A stretch of 64,000 bases of DNA from Haloferax denitrificans ATCC 35960 (GTDB taxonomy: Archaea > Halobacteriota > Halobacteria > Halobacteriales > Haloferacaceae): contig NZ_AOLP01000017.1 in the NCBI RefSeq assembly GCF_000337795.1, positions 124,001 to 188,000 of the forward strand. The letters are read 5' to 3'. The translations under genes and the position numbers were made by a program. Each line of letters opens with the position of its first letter. Position 1 is the first letter of the stretch. The notes beneath the pieces are model-generated. The model searched no databases. It worked only from the letters and a program-made list of their open reading frames with translations, and had not been told where the DNA came from. Positions 7,556-15,870 of the stretch are shown piece after piece.

Positions 7556-8503
7556 TTGCCAACTAAACAAGCACTTGATCGTGCAGCAGGGGTGTTAGTT
7601 GGTATCGCCTGTGGTGACGCAATTGGTCGCCCTGTAGAGTTTCTATCCCCCACAGCTGTTGCTGAACAGTTTGGAACTATAGAGGGTCCTGTGGATGGTG
7701 GCAGCCCACCTCAACCAGCCGGGACAGTAACTGACGACACCGAGCTCACGCTTCTTACTGCAAGCAGCATGGTTGAGTGTCAGCAGTTCTCTCCAGCGGA
7801 CGTCTCTACAAGATTTGTTGACTGGATGGGGGACTCCCCTCTCGATGTTGGATACTTAACCAGGGATACGCTACAAAAGATTGCAACTGGTAAGGACTGG
7901 CCCCTTGCGAGTTATGAGGCATACAAGCAGACACCCAAGGGAAGAGAAGCGGGGAATGGGAGCCTTATGCGGTGTGCTCCGATTTCACTGGCGTTTCAAA
8001 CAGACCAAAGTTCATTGATAAGCGGAAGTAGAGTGTTATCTGCGATAACCCATTACGATAGGCGATGTCAGTGGTCCTGTGCGTTGTTAAATTCCGTTCT
8101 CGCACAGACTATTCATGGGGACTCGCCTGATCCTGCCGCATTTTTAGATAGGTACGACCATCATCTCCCCGGTGAACTGAAAACGGTTATCTCCGAATGG
8201 GATTCAACTTCACCGACATATGACAGCGGGTACGTACTAAGTAGTCTCCAGGCTGCAATGTATCACGGACTTACCGCCGAATCACCACGCGATGGGATCA
8301 TTGAGGTCGTCAACCATGGTGGCGACGCGGACACAATTGGTGCATTAACCGGTGCACTAGTGGGGGCTCGGTTTGGAGCAACTGCCTTTCCTACCCAATG
8401 GGTTGAGACCGTTTCAGGGACTGACGATGCGATCAATCTCAGCCAGAAATTACTGAACATGGAGTTCCCAACATTTAATGCTGAACCATACTCGATTGAC
8501 TGA
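7556..8503 (+). CDS. ADP-ribosylglycohydrolase (ARH / DraG family)
   Basis: 315 aa, TTG start at 7556-7558. ARH enzymes remove ADP-ribose from proteins using two Mg ions. The metal sites are intact: GTVTDDTEL (TDD at 59-61) and NHGGDADTIGA (D257, D259, T260). The fold signatures GVLVGIACGDAIGRPVEF at the N terminus and GNGSLMRCAP at 133-142 are also present. Its position directly downstream of an ADP-ribosyltransferase-like gene suggests it reverses that modification, as Tri1-type ARH immunity proteins do for Tre1 toxins. The weak TTG start with no ATG alternative nearby is notable and could limit expression. Confidence 0.88.
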   Translation: MPTKQALDRAAGVLVGIACGDAIGRPVEFLSPTAVAEQFGTIEGPVDGGSPPQPAGTVTDDTELTLLTASSMVECQQFSPADVSTRFVDWMGDSPLDVGYLTRDTLQKIATGKDWPLASYEAYKQTPKGREAGNGSLMRCAPISLAFQTDQSSLISGSRVLSAITHYDRRCQWSCALLNSVLAQTIHGDSPDPAAFLDRYDHHLPGELKTVISEWDSTSPTYDSGYVLSSLQAAMYHGLTAESPRDGIIEVVNHGGDADTIGALTGALVGARFGATAFPTQWVETVSGTDDAINLSQKLLNMEFPTFNAEPYSID

Positions 8504-8597
8504 GTTCACCATCACGCCATTTGATATCAAGTCAGGCAGGATCTATCAATAACCAAATTAAGATCATTTCGTCGCAGTAGAGAGAAAACCTACACCG

Positions 8598-8745
8598 GGA
8601 GTCAACTACCCCACCCTGCTTCGCTCACCCTGACGGGTTCGCTCGTGGAGGGTGGGGCTTGTCCATGAACTCGGCCTCAAACCCTTCCGGGTGGGCGGTG
8701 AATCCGCCACTCGTCGTTCACGAGAGCAAGCTCTCGTACAGCCCA
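8598..8745 (-). ncRNA. Probable omega RNA / sense-overlapping RNA at the 3' end of tnpB
   Basis: The sequence downstream of tnpB on the minus strand is rich in paired segments. Examples in plus coordinates are CCCCACCCT at 8610-8618 facing AGGGTGGGG at 8649-8657, and AGGTTTC / GAAACCT at the tnpB end. TnpB proteins use a guide RNA transcribed from this position, and haloarchaeal IS1341-type genes are known to give such sense-overlapping transcripts. The guide would be the bases just beyond the element end, near 8578-8597. Confidence 0.5.
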
Positions 8746-9936
8746 TCAGGTTTCTACGAAACCTGAGGACGTCACGGTTCCAGACTTTAGGGCAAGTTGA
8801 CTGTTGCCCGTCCGCCGAGACGACTGTTGGCCTCGACGGACGTACCGCATCCCAATGTTCTTCGCCGCGTTGTAGTCCGCGTTCGCTTCCGACTCGCATT
8901 TCAGACATCGGAACTCGTTTCGAGTCAGACGATTCTCGTCTGCCGTGAATCCACACTCGGCGCACCGCTTCGACGTATACGCCGACCCGACTTGCTTCAC
9001 CGCGATACCTTCGACTTCGGCTTTGTACTCTACCTGTTCGTAGAGCGTTCGGAATGCCCATTTGTGACCCCACGACGCACCCGTCCGCTCGCGGATGTTG
9101 GTCAAGTCCTCGAACGCAATTATGTCACAGTCGTGGCGTAGTGCCTCGTCTACGATGGCGTTCGACGCTCGGTGGAGCACGTCACGGACGTATCGTAACT
9201 CTCGACCACTCAACTGTTCGAGCGTCCGGTGGGCACTTCGCGTCCCAGTCTGTTGGAGTCCCGAGCGTAGCTTCTCGAACTCGCGGAGGTTGTGAGTCAA
9301 CTCCCGTCCGCTGAAGAAGAAAGCGGTGCTTGTGACGGCGAGGTTTTTGATGCCGAGGTCAACCCCAAGGACCGTTTCGTCCTCGGCGGTGTTCCGTTCG
9401 GTATCAGTCTTGTGTCGACGAAAACCAATGTGCAAGAAGTAGTCGCCGCCGCGGGTGGTGAGCGTACTTTCGGTGACGCACCATTCGTCGGCGTCGAGAT
9501 ACTGCCGTTGGTAGCCACCGTCGGCGTTGGGCAGCGCAAGGTCGCACCGGACGCGACTCTTCGTGGTGGAGAGAGACACCGTTTCGTCGTCAAACAGCGT
9601 CATGGTCCGAGTGTCGTATTTTACTGTGGGTGCGGTGAAGGTGGGCTTGCTGACTTTCTTGTCTTTTGACCGGCGTTCGAGACAGCCGGTGATAGCTTGT
9701 GCGGCTTGGTGGGTGGCGAGAACCACGTGCTGACTCCCGAGGTCGGTGCGTTCGCGCACGTCGTCGTAGGCGAGGGGTTGGACGTCGCTTTTCGCGTTGC
9801 ACTTCCCCCACGCCATGTCCGTGGCGATTTGGCATCCACGCTTCCACTCGGAGATGGTTTCTTCGAGGAGGTCGCGTTGCTCGTCCGTAACTTCGAGACG
9901 AGTGATTGCTGTCCGACGCACGTAGTCGTCTACCAC
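8746..9936 (-). CDS. tnpB: RNA-guided endonuclease TnpB (IS1341-type)
   Basis: 396 aa from the GTG at 9934-9936, where the conserved VVDDYVRRTAITRLEVT begins; the ATG at 10017 would add 27 poorly coding residues. The split RuvC catalytic residues are all present: D193 in LGVDLGIKNLA, E276 in AFEDL and D354 in NADYNAAKN. Zinc-ribbon cysteines are at 325/328 and 344/347. It appears intact and potentially active as an omega-RNA-guided nuclease. Without tnpA nearby it would need a transposase in trans. Confidence 0.9.
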   Translation of the reverse strand: MVDDYVRRTAITRLEVTDEQRDLLEETISEWKRGCQIATDMAWGKCNAKSDVQPLAYDDVRERTDLGSQHVVLATHQAAQAITGCLERRSKDKKVSKPTFTAPTVKYDTRTMTLFDDETVSLSTTKSRVRCDLALPNADGGYQRQYLDADEWCVTESTLTTRGGDYFLHIGFRRHKTDTERNTAEDETVLGVDLGIKNLAVTSTAFFFSGRELTHNLREFEKLRSGLQQTGTRSAHRTLEQLSGRELRYVRDVLHRASNAIVDEALRHDCDIIAFEDLTNIRERTGASWGHKWAFRTLYEQVEYKAEVEGIAVKQVGSAYTSKRCAECGFTADENRLTRNEFRCLKCESEANADYNAAKNIGMRYVRRGQQSSRRTGNSQLALKSGTVTSSGFVET

Positions 9937-10118
9937 AGGTTCAATGTAGATTAGAGGCCATTTATTAATAGTGTTTGTAGCTGATACAAAGGCGATTCTC
10001 TCCTTCCTCCCGTTCACTTCACTCGCGCTTGAGGAAGAGACTCCACACTATCGATTCAGTTGAAGTCCGTGGTCACCGTTGCCCAACAGAATGTGCTTGT
10101 GTCGCAATCCTAATCGAA

Positions 10119-11057
10119 TTACGCCAGATCAGCCGAATCATCAATCGCCCCGAGTATCGACACCGTCACCGACCGAATCCGATTGAGCCGTTCGAGCACC
10201 GACTCGGCGTCCTCGCCCGCCCACGCAGCGAGGTAGAACGCTGAGTTACTGACATCCAACCCGAACTGTCGACCGACGAGATACGCGACTGCTTCCGCTT
10301 CGACTTCGCGCAGCGACCGCTCTGGGAGGCTCGTCCGGTTTGCGTGCAACAGCCCATGAGCGAACTCGTGAACGAGCGTCGTCGCCATATCCGCCTCGTT
10401 CGACCGCTGTCTGACTGCGACGCTCGGTCGCTGTCCCTGCGGGAATTCACACACGCCGCGCGCCGCGCCGTGGGCCCATTCACTCGGAGACACGAGCGAC
10501 ACGTCCACCCCGAGCGACTCCGCCGCGGCACAGAGCGTGGGAACGAGGTCGCTCGCGTCACCGTACGTGTCGGTCTCCAACGACGGAAGCGGCTCGCCCG
10601 TCGTCTGCGATACGTCAAACACGGGGACCGGCTTGAACGAGCGCAGTTGACTCGACCACTCGGCGTACGGCACACCGTCGCTCTCGCAGTCGTCGTCGTG
10701 GCCGGACTTCGGTTCGCCACAGGCCGGACACAGTTTGGCCGTGATCGGAGCCCAGATCCAAATCGCCGACTCACCTTCCGACACCTGTCTGTCGAACTCG
10801 GTTTGCCACGTCCGGTAGCCCGCGACGTGCGTCGCGTCCGGACATTGCAGCGAAATGAGCAGGCTGTTCCGCGCCGAGTAGTCGTGAAACCGGCTCTGGA
10901 TGTTGAGCCACCGCTGGAACGCCTCGCTTGTGTGTGCGGTGGTCGTCTCGGCGAGGAGGTCTTCTAACCATTCCTCGACGGCAAGTTGCATCTCGTCGGC
11001 ACGCGTTGTTCGGTCACTAAACGATGCATCTCTGTGGGTTGGTTCTGTCGTTGCCAT
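10119..11057 (-). CDS. ArdC-like antirestriction protein with zinc metallopeptidase domain
   Basis: 312 aa from the ATG at 11055-11057. The N-terminal ArdC-like ssDNA-binding domain includes FHDYSARNSLLISLQ and ATHVAGYRTW, interrupted by a CPACGEP...CESD zinc-like insert. The C-terminal ImmA/IrrE-type peptidase domain has VHEFAHGLLH (HExxH) and a downstream glutamate helix EVEAEAVAYLVG. Proteins of this build on plasmids and integrative elements protect incoming DNA or cleave regulators; the role here is inferred from that. Leader motif copy 4 lies 27 nt upstream. A truncated duplicate of its start lies directly upstream. Confidence 0.8.
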   Translation of the reverse strand: MATTEPTHRDASFSDRTTRADEMQLAVEEWLEDLLAETTTAHTSEAFQRWLNIQSRFHDYSARNSLLISLQCPDATHVAGYRTWQTEFDRQVSEGESAIWIWAPITAKLCPACGEPKSGHDDDCESDGVPYAEWSSQLRSFKPVPVFDVSQTTGEPLPSLETDTYGDASDLVPTLCAAAESLGVDVSLVSPSEWAHGAARGVCEFPQGQRPSVAVRQRSNEADMATTLVHEFAHGLLHANRTSLPERSLREVEAEAVAYLVGRQFGLDVSNSAFYLAAWAGEDAESVLERLNRIRSVTVSILGAIDDSADLA

Positions 11058-11083
11058 CTGAATCCCGCGGGACACTGAGTACG

Positions 11084-11111
11084 CCCCGCACCCGTCAGGG
11101 GGCGACAAAAC
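11084..11111 (-). promoter_or_regulatory. Promoter/leader hairpin motif, copy 4 (ArdC-like gene)
   Basis: On the minus strand: GTTTTGTCG, CCCCC, TGAC, GGGTGCGGGG, ending 27 nt from the start codon. Confidence 0.65.
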
Positions 11112-11189
11112 AGCCAAAATCTCACCACCGACACAGAACTCATAGTCGTTCTGATTATCTTAATCATGATTTTACTAATCGCGATTTTA

Positions 11190-11315
11190 CTAATTCGGAG
11201 GTGACTCGGCGAGGAGGTCGGTAATCCAGTCGTCGAGCGCGTCGTGCATCTCGTCGGCACGGGTGGGTGCGTCGCTGAACGTCGCTGTCTGCGTAGTTGT
11301 ATCTGGCAGTGACAT
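11190..11315 (-). pseudogene. Truncated duplicate of the ArdC-like gene start
   Basis: Encodes 41 aa, ending at TAG (11190-11192). The residues FSDAPTRADEMHDALDDW and then LLAE match FSDRTTRADEMQLAVEEW...LLAE of the neighbouring ArdC-like protein, then the homology stops. Leader motif copy 5 sits 26 nt upstream, so promoter, leader and first ~35 codons were duplicated or the body was deleted. It may be a decayed gene, a recombination scar, or a small expressed peptide. Confidence 0.7.
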
Positions 11316-11340
11316 TGCGAATCAGCAGGGCGAGGTGCCG

Positions 11341-11368
11341 CCCCGCACCCGAAGGGGGTAGACAAAAT
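11341..11368 (-). promoter_or_regulatory. Promoter/leader hairpin motif, copy 5
   Basis: On the minus strand: ATTTTGTCTA, CCCCC, TTC, GGGTGCGGGG, ending 26 nt from the ATG of the truncated ArdC fragment. Confidence 0.6.
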
Positions 11369-11418
11369 TAGCCATCTCCAGCAAAGCTATTTTACTTACT
11401 GCGCTCGTACGACGACCA

Positions 11419-12036
11419 ATGACCGGAGCAGGCTCCCCCACAACACCGTGGCAAGGTGATGTCAACGAGGCAGTCATTGATGACTGGAAAGCAGACACCA
11501 CGACATTCGAGCGTATTCGGCAGGTAATCGACGTTACAACGAATCCACAAACTGCCAGCGAAATTGCTGAACGTGCCCATGTAAGTGACCCAACTGCACG
11601 GAAGCACCTCTCGGCGCTCGCTGAGACCGGCCGTGTCAAAGAAATCGCAGCAGGTGGTGCCACTCGCTACATGCGTGCACCACAGATGCTGGCGATGCGG
11701 CGGATCGCCGACATTCACCGCGAGCACACGAAAGACGAGATTCGACAGGCGATTCGAGACCTCAAAGATGAACGTCAAGCGATCCAAGAACAGTACGACG
11801 CGACGACTGTCGACGAGCTGACCTTGGAATTGGAGTCCGGTGCTGACGGGTGGGCAGACCTCACTCGGTGGCAGCAAATTGAGCAGAACCTTGAGATTGC
11901 CCAAGCTGCGCTGACGCTCTACGACTTCGACCCAGATGATAGCCGATCTGCAGCGGCTCGGCTCTCTGATCGTGAAAACACGATCCGCAGCCGAGGTGCA
12001 CTACAGGACGACGGATCTCAATCCGACTGTGAATGA
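11419..12036 (+). CDS. Winged-helix DNA-binding protein
   Basis: 205 aa. A helix-turn-helix with ASEIAERAHVSDPTARKHLS followed by a wing (GRVKEIAAGGATRYM) occupies about residues 28-95. The rest is a long charged helix, probably for dimerisation or effector sensing. This build is common in haloarchaeal accessory regions; the regulated genes are unknown. It diverges from the ArdC region and is followed by a convergent 37-aa zinc-finger gene. A TATA-like CTATTTTACTTAC lies about 30 nt ahead of the start, suggesting a leaderless mRNA. Confidence 0.75.
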   Translation: MTGAGSPTTPWQGDVNEAVIDDWKADTTTFERIRQVIDVTTNPQTASEIAERAHVSDPTARKHLSALAETGRVKEIAAGGATRYMRAPQMLAMRRIADIHREHTKDEIRQAIRDLKDERQAIQEQYDATTVDELTLELESGADGWADLTRWQQIEQNLEIAQAALTLYDFDPDDSRSAAARLSDRENTIRSRGALQDDGSQSDCE

Positions 12037-12065
12037 CAGACGAGACGGTCATTGAGAGTGTTAAG

Positions 12066-12179
12066 TTAGTAATTCGGCTGCCACGGCTGGTTGCACTTCG
12101 GGCACCGGTCCGGGGCCGTTGCAATGTTGTTGTACGACTGGACGTTTCCGCAAGAGTTGCACTTCATTTCCCGTGCCAT
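12066..12179 (-). CDS. 37-aa zinc-finger microprotein
   Basis: ATG at 12177-12179, TAA at 12066-12068. Two CxxC knuckles (CNSC and CPKC, spaced 19 residues) form a typical single zinc-ribbon microprotein of the kind abundant in haloarchaea. It is convergent with the winged-helix gene. Function unknown; nucleic acid or protein binding is the usual suggestion. Confidence 0.6.
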   Translation of the reverse strand: MAREMKCNSCGNVQSYNNIATAPDRCPKCNQPWQPNY

Positions 12180-12351
12180 GGCCGCTGATAATGTCAGAAA
12201 TTGACTAAGTTCTAAGGTGATTGGGCAGCTGGATTTAGTGATGATACGAGTGCATCAGTTGTTGAAACAAGTGCGACCAGTCTGCAATAGGAGGAGCAGT
12301 CCACAACTGGAGTCAAAACGTCACCACGTTCACTTTCCGTACCGACCGCCA
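12180..12351. other. Short intergenic region
   Basis: 171 nt between the zinc-finger gene and the 3' end of the STAND-like gene. No gene or clear terminator seen. Confidence 0.4.
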
Positions 12352-15300
12352 TCAGTCATGACTGTCATCTTCAGTAGTTTCTACATCCGAATCAGTAACA
12401 TCTGCCCCACCAGATTGGAGGCCCTCAATCTCAACTAGATTACCGTAGCCATCTTCCTGCCGAGGAAGTGACCTAATTGGGTCAACTACTGAAGCACCGT
12501 AAATAAGCGCTGTACAAAGATATCTTGCCGCCACAGCAGCAATCTCTGAAGACGAATTAGGGTGTATGCCCGAACTCTTCTCTAATAACGTGCTGTACTG
12601 GTTTGGCTCAAGATGTTGAGTAATTGTATCGTATAGAATCTCTTCAATTGAATAGAGTCGGCTTTGCTCAACCAGGTCTAAATCTTGTAGTGAAGCTTCT
12701 GTTTTCCCGTCTATGAGTATTACAATTGCAGTTTTGAAAACTCTCGCTCGGTGTCCGATGTCATATTGCGTACAGCGAGGCTCATGAGTCTCTGCATGTT
12801 CAATCGCTTTCACGAATTTCTTGAGTGCTTGCTCAAGCGTTGTTGTCTTACTATCCTGTACCTCACCACTCTCAAAGGCGGCCCGAACACAGACAAGTCC
12901 CGAAAGAAAGGGCTCACGTGCTGGGAGATGGTTATCAAGTGGACTTAGTGCTCGGAATTCATCGAGGTCAATATACTCATCCCCTTCTGGAATCTGTTCA
13001 ATACGCTTGACATATGGTTTTATATTTTCAAATTCATCTTTTGATTCGTAAATACTCCCAAGGGTATCGAGTACAGTTTGAAGATCTCGATAGTACCCTG
13101 CGTCTTGGAACGTGTCGAATGCTTGGCTGAGTAACTGTTCAGCACGTTTCAAATCGCCATTCAGTTCGCCGTCTCCGTTCTTATATTGTGAGTGAAGTGC
13201 ATTCGCAATATTCTGCTTACTCCGAGCAACTCCAATTTGATCTCCTCGCTCTTGATAGAGCTTCATAGCCCGCTCAGCAGCACGAATCGCATCCGTGTAT
13301 GCTTCTTTCTCAATGTGCAACAATGCTTGATTACCAGCTAATGTACTGTCTACAGAGCCACCAATAGCATTTTCATCTAATTGTGATTCAGCGATGCCAA
13401 GCCACTCGTCAGCAGTATCAATGTGTCCAGCCTCAAGACACGCGAGTGCAACCTGGTTTGCTGTGGCGAAGGCAAACCCTTCCAGTTCATTTTCTACTGC
13501 TAGCTCGAAAGCACGCTGATGAAGCTCAATCGCTTTTTCGGTTTCACCGATTTCTTGATGTACAAACCCTGAGCTGTCAAGGACCGAGATTTCCAACCAG
13601 GGTTCGTTAACCGAATCTAACAGACTGCGTGCTGTTAGATATGCGTCCATTGCTTCGTCGAATTCACCCCTTTGAGTAGCCAAATCACCTCTGTGTAGAT
13701 GGGCTTTTGAGCGCTGCTCTATCGAAAAATCAGTATCCGAAATGATCGCTTCAAGATCTGCTACTGCGTCTGTCAGGGAGCCTGCTCCAATCGCTGCTGA
13801 TGCGCGGGTGAGTCGAATAGTGCCTTCGATATCGTTTGGTAAATCTCCGATTGGAACGAGTGGTTGTCTAGGAGAATCAAATAGTTGAACAAGAGATGGA
13901 TAGTCAACACCAACCTTGTAGAGGGCAGTAATGAACACTCCAACAGAACTGTCTGGTGTTGCATCAACTGACTCAAGGAATTTTGAATCGGAAAAACTCG
14001 TCCGCAGAGTCTTGAGATGAGTTTCGTCTCTGAGGTCTAAGATCCCCTCGATTAGCTGGCAGACGCGTGGCATAACCGACAAGCCCCGTTCATCAATGAC
14101 GGTTTCAAGATAAATTCGCGACCAAAGTTCATGGCGTAGGCTGTATGACTCTTCAGCACGAAATAGGATTTCATCTTCAAGGATGCTAAGGGCCCGTTCG
14201 GTTCGCCGCCGATCATACCCAAGTGTAAACAGAAACTCTGGAGAGAACTTTAGTGAGCTCACATTGAGCACATTTACTGCGAGTGCAGCGTCTGCGACGA
14301 CATCTCGAAGGTCACGCTCAATTGGGTTTGAAGTGGCAAAGTTACTACATTCGAATCGAAGCGCCGTTGCCCGGGCATGCTCTGTAAGGGGGTCATGACT
14401 ATCTTCCGAGCCGTGAATGAGCAAGTAGGTCAGTAAAAGAAGACCGCCTTTGGTGTCTTTCTGCTCCTCTACTCGAGTGCACAACTCGTCAGCGGTATAG
14501 ATAACATCGTCTCCAGTAGCCCTCTGATAACAGTCTATTAGTGCACGACAGTCGTCAAGACTTGGATCTGGGAGAGGGTGGTGACTGAATTGAGGAATAA
14601 GATGACGAACACGTCGGCTGTGAGATGTCTGCTGAGCGGTCATACGCTTAGTAGCAGTCTCAATATCTGCGTCACGGGCGTCGCAGAGGAAAGCCACTTC
14701 TTCATCTTGTTGGTACCGCTCAATTGAGTTCAGTACGTCACTTTGTTCCTCTCTAAGTACATCTTCGACAACAACTAAGACCCGTCCTTCGGATTTCAAG
14801 TTCGAAATCTGTGCCTCAAGCTTCCCACGCTGACTGAATTCCGTTTTTTGTGCCTCCCGATAGAGAACTGCCCCGTGTCCACGGTCGTGCCACTTCGTTG
14901 CAACTTGCTTACAGATCGTACTCTTACCACTTCCGCTTGAACCGGTGAGTAGCTGAGGGGCACCGGTTTTGAGTTCCATCAATAGTTTCTCAGAGAGGGT
15001 CTCTGTTGGTGCTGTCTCTGGTAACTGGCGTTCAATCGCATAGCCCTCAGAAACCTCTGAGAGGCGAAAAGGGCGATTATAACATTGTTTAGGAATTGGA
15101 GGGTATTGACGGTAATAGACCGGTGTGAGACGAACAAAGCCGGCATCTCGTAAATCAGACTGCAAGCGCTGTTGAAACTCTTCTTCGACCGTCTCGTGTA
15201 ATGTTTTCAGTTCGTCACTAATTGCGTTGACTGCAAGTTGTACTTCGGTGACCTCATCAACTGCTTCAATCGACTTCTTTGCTGTTAATGCTTTACTGAA

Positions 15301-15870
15301 TTCAAAAAATAGAGACAGTGATTTCTCAGTTGAATCAACCCCGAAAAGAGTCTGTAGCTCAGAGACTTGCAACTCACCATCTGTCCCGAGAAGACGGGTA
15401 ACCGAGGCTTCTAGTTCCGCTTGGAGTTCAGGGTCTCGTTGGTAATCTTCGAGTAGCCCTGCAAGTTCCTGGTATTGTCCCTCACCCGCCTGGAGAGCCG
15501 CTTTTGCATACTTATCGCCGTTTGGCAAGAATGATGTGAGCTGGCTAGCAACCACGGCACCAATCCGCTGATGGCGTTTGTCCGCGTCTTGCATCTCCTC
15601 GGCAAAGTCTCGTAACTTAGTGTCTAATTTTTTAGTTTTGTTTGTTGCAAAGTTTTTTGCTAAAAACCCCGCAGCGCCGCTTTTCAACAGGTATCCAGTT
15701 AATCCACCCAACGCAGCACCCGTTACTGGGGAGCCGCTCGTGATCGCACCTAGTCCAGCACCAATCGCATGGGCAGCCTCATCATCAAGCCCTGTCAAAC
15801 CTTGATGAATCGCTTCAGCGATGAATTCAGAAGAGAACTCCGTGACTGAATCATCGTTTTCCATTGACAT
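12352..15870 (-). CDS. Large STAND-like P-loop NTPase with TPR region, putative defence protein
   Basis: 1172 aa. Residues 32-75 form a Gly/Ala-rich hydrophobic stretch (glycine-zipper-like, e.g. GAALGGLTGYLL) that could insert into a membrane. Residues 80-240 are helical. The NTPase has Walker A GSSGSGKST (310-318) and Walker B VLVVVED (364-370). A winged-helix-like segment follows (about 520-620), then tetratricopeptide-type helical pairs from about 700 to 960 (e.g. AEIGETEKAIELHQRAFELA-type repeats). The order effector - NTPase - repeat sensor is that of STAND/NACHT immune proteins (Avs-like). The substrate or trigger is unknown. GC is much lower than in core genes. Met1 and Met3 are equivalent starts; TATA-like ACTATTACTG lies about 25 nt upstream. 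Confidence 0.7.
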   Translation of the reverse strand: MSMENDDSVTEFSSEFIAEAIHQGLTGLDDEAAHAIGAGLGAITSGSPVTGAALGGLTGYLLKSGAAGFLAKNFATNKTKKLDTKLRDFAEEMQDADKRHQRIGAVVASQLTSFLPNGDKYAKAALQAGEGQYQELAGLLEDYQRDPELQAELEASVTRLLGTDGELQVSELQTLFGVDSTEKSLSLFFEFSKALTAKKSIEAVDEVTEVQLAVNAISDELKTLHETVEEEFQQRLQSDLRDAGFVRLTPVYYRQYPPIPKQCYNRPFRLSEVSEGYAIERQLPETAPTETLSEKLLMELKTGAPQLLTGSSGSGKSTICKQVATKWHDRGHGAVLYREAQKTEFSQRGKLEAQISNLKSEGRVLVVVEDVLREEQSDVLNSIERYQQDEEVAFLCDARDADIETATKRMTAQQTSHSRRVRHLIPQFSHHPLPDPSLDDCRALIDCYQRATGDDVIYTADELCTRVEEQKDTKGGLLLLTYLLIHGSEDSHDPLTEHARATALRFECSNFATSNPIERDLRDVVADAALAVNVLNVSSLKFSPEFLFTLGYDRRRTERALSILEDEILFRAEESYSLRHELWSRIYLETVIDERGLSVMPRVCQLIEGILDLRDETHLKTLRTSFSDSKFLESVDATPDSSVGVFITALYKVGVDYPSLVQLFDSPRQPLVPIGDLPNDIEGTIRLTRASAAIGAGSLTDAVADLEAIISDTDFSIEQRSKAHLHRGDLATQRGEFDEAMDAYLTARSLLDSVNEPWLEISVLDSSGFVHQEIGETEKAIELHQRAFELAVENELEGFAFATANQVALACLEAGHIDTADEWLGIAESQLDENAIGGSVDSTLAGNQALLHIEKEAYTDAIRAAERAMKLYQERGDQIGVARSKQNIANALHSQYKNGDGELNGDLKRAEQLLSQAFDTFQDAGYYRDLQTVLDTLGSIYESKDEFENIKPYVKRIEQIPEGDEYIDLDEFRALSPLDNHLPAREPFLSGLVCVRAAFESGEVQDSKTTTLEQALKKFVKAIEHAETHEPRCTQYDIGHRARVFKTAIVILIDGKTEASLQDLDLVEQSRLYSIEEILYDTITQHLEPNQYSTLLEKSSGIHPNSSSEIAAVAARYLCTALIYGASVVDPIRSLPRQEDGYGNLVEIEGLQSGGADVTDSDVETTEDDSHD

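Larger units (their letters stand above)
8595..10045 (-). mobile_element. IS1341-type (IS200/IS605 family) insertion sequence, tnpB only
   Basis: Carries tnpB but no tnpA transposase in the flanks. The right end (about 8595-8745) is the conserved hairpin-rich segment that follows tnpB in haloarchaeal elements. The left end probably lies in the hairpin-prone stretch at about 10000-10045. Ends are estimated, not proven. It lies between the ARH gene and the ArdC-like gene. Confidence 0.6.
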
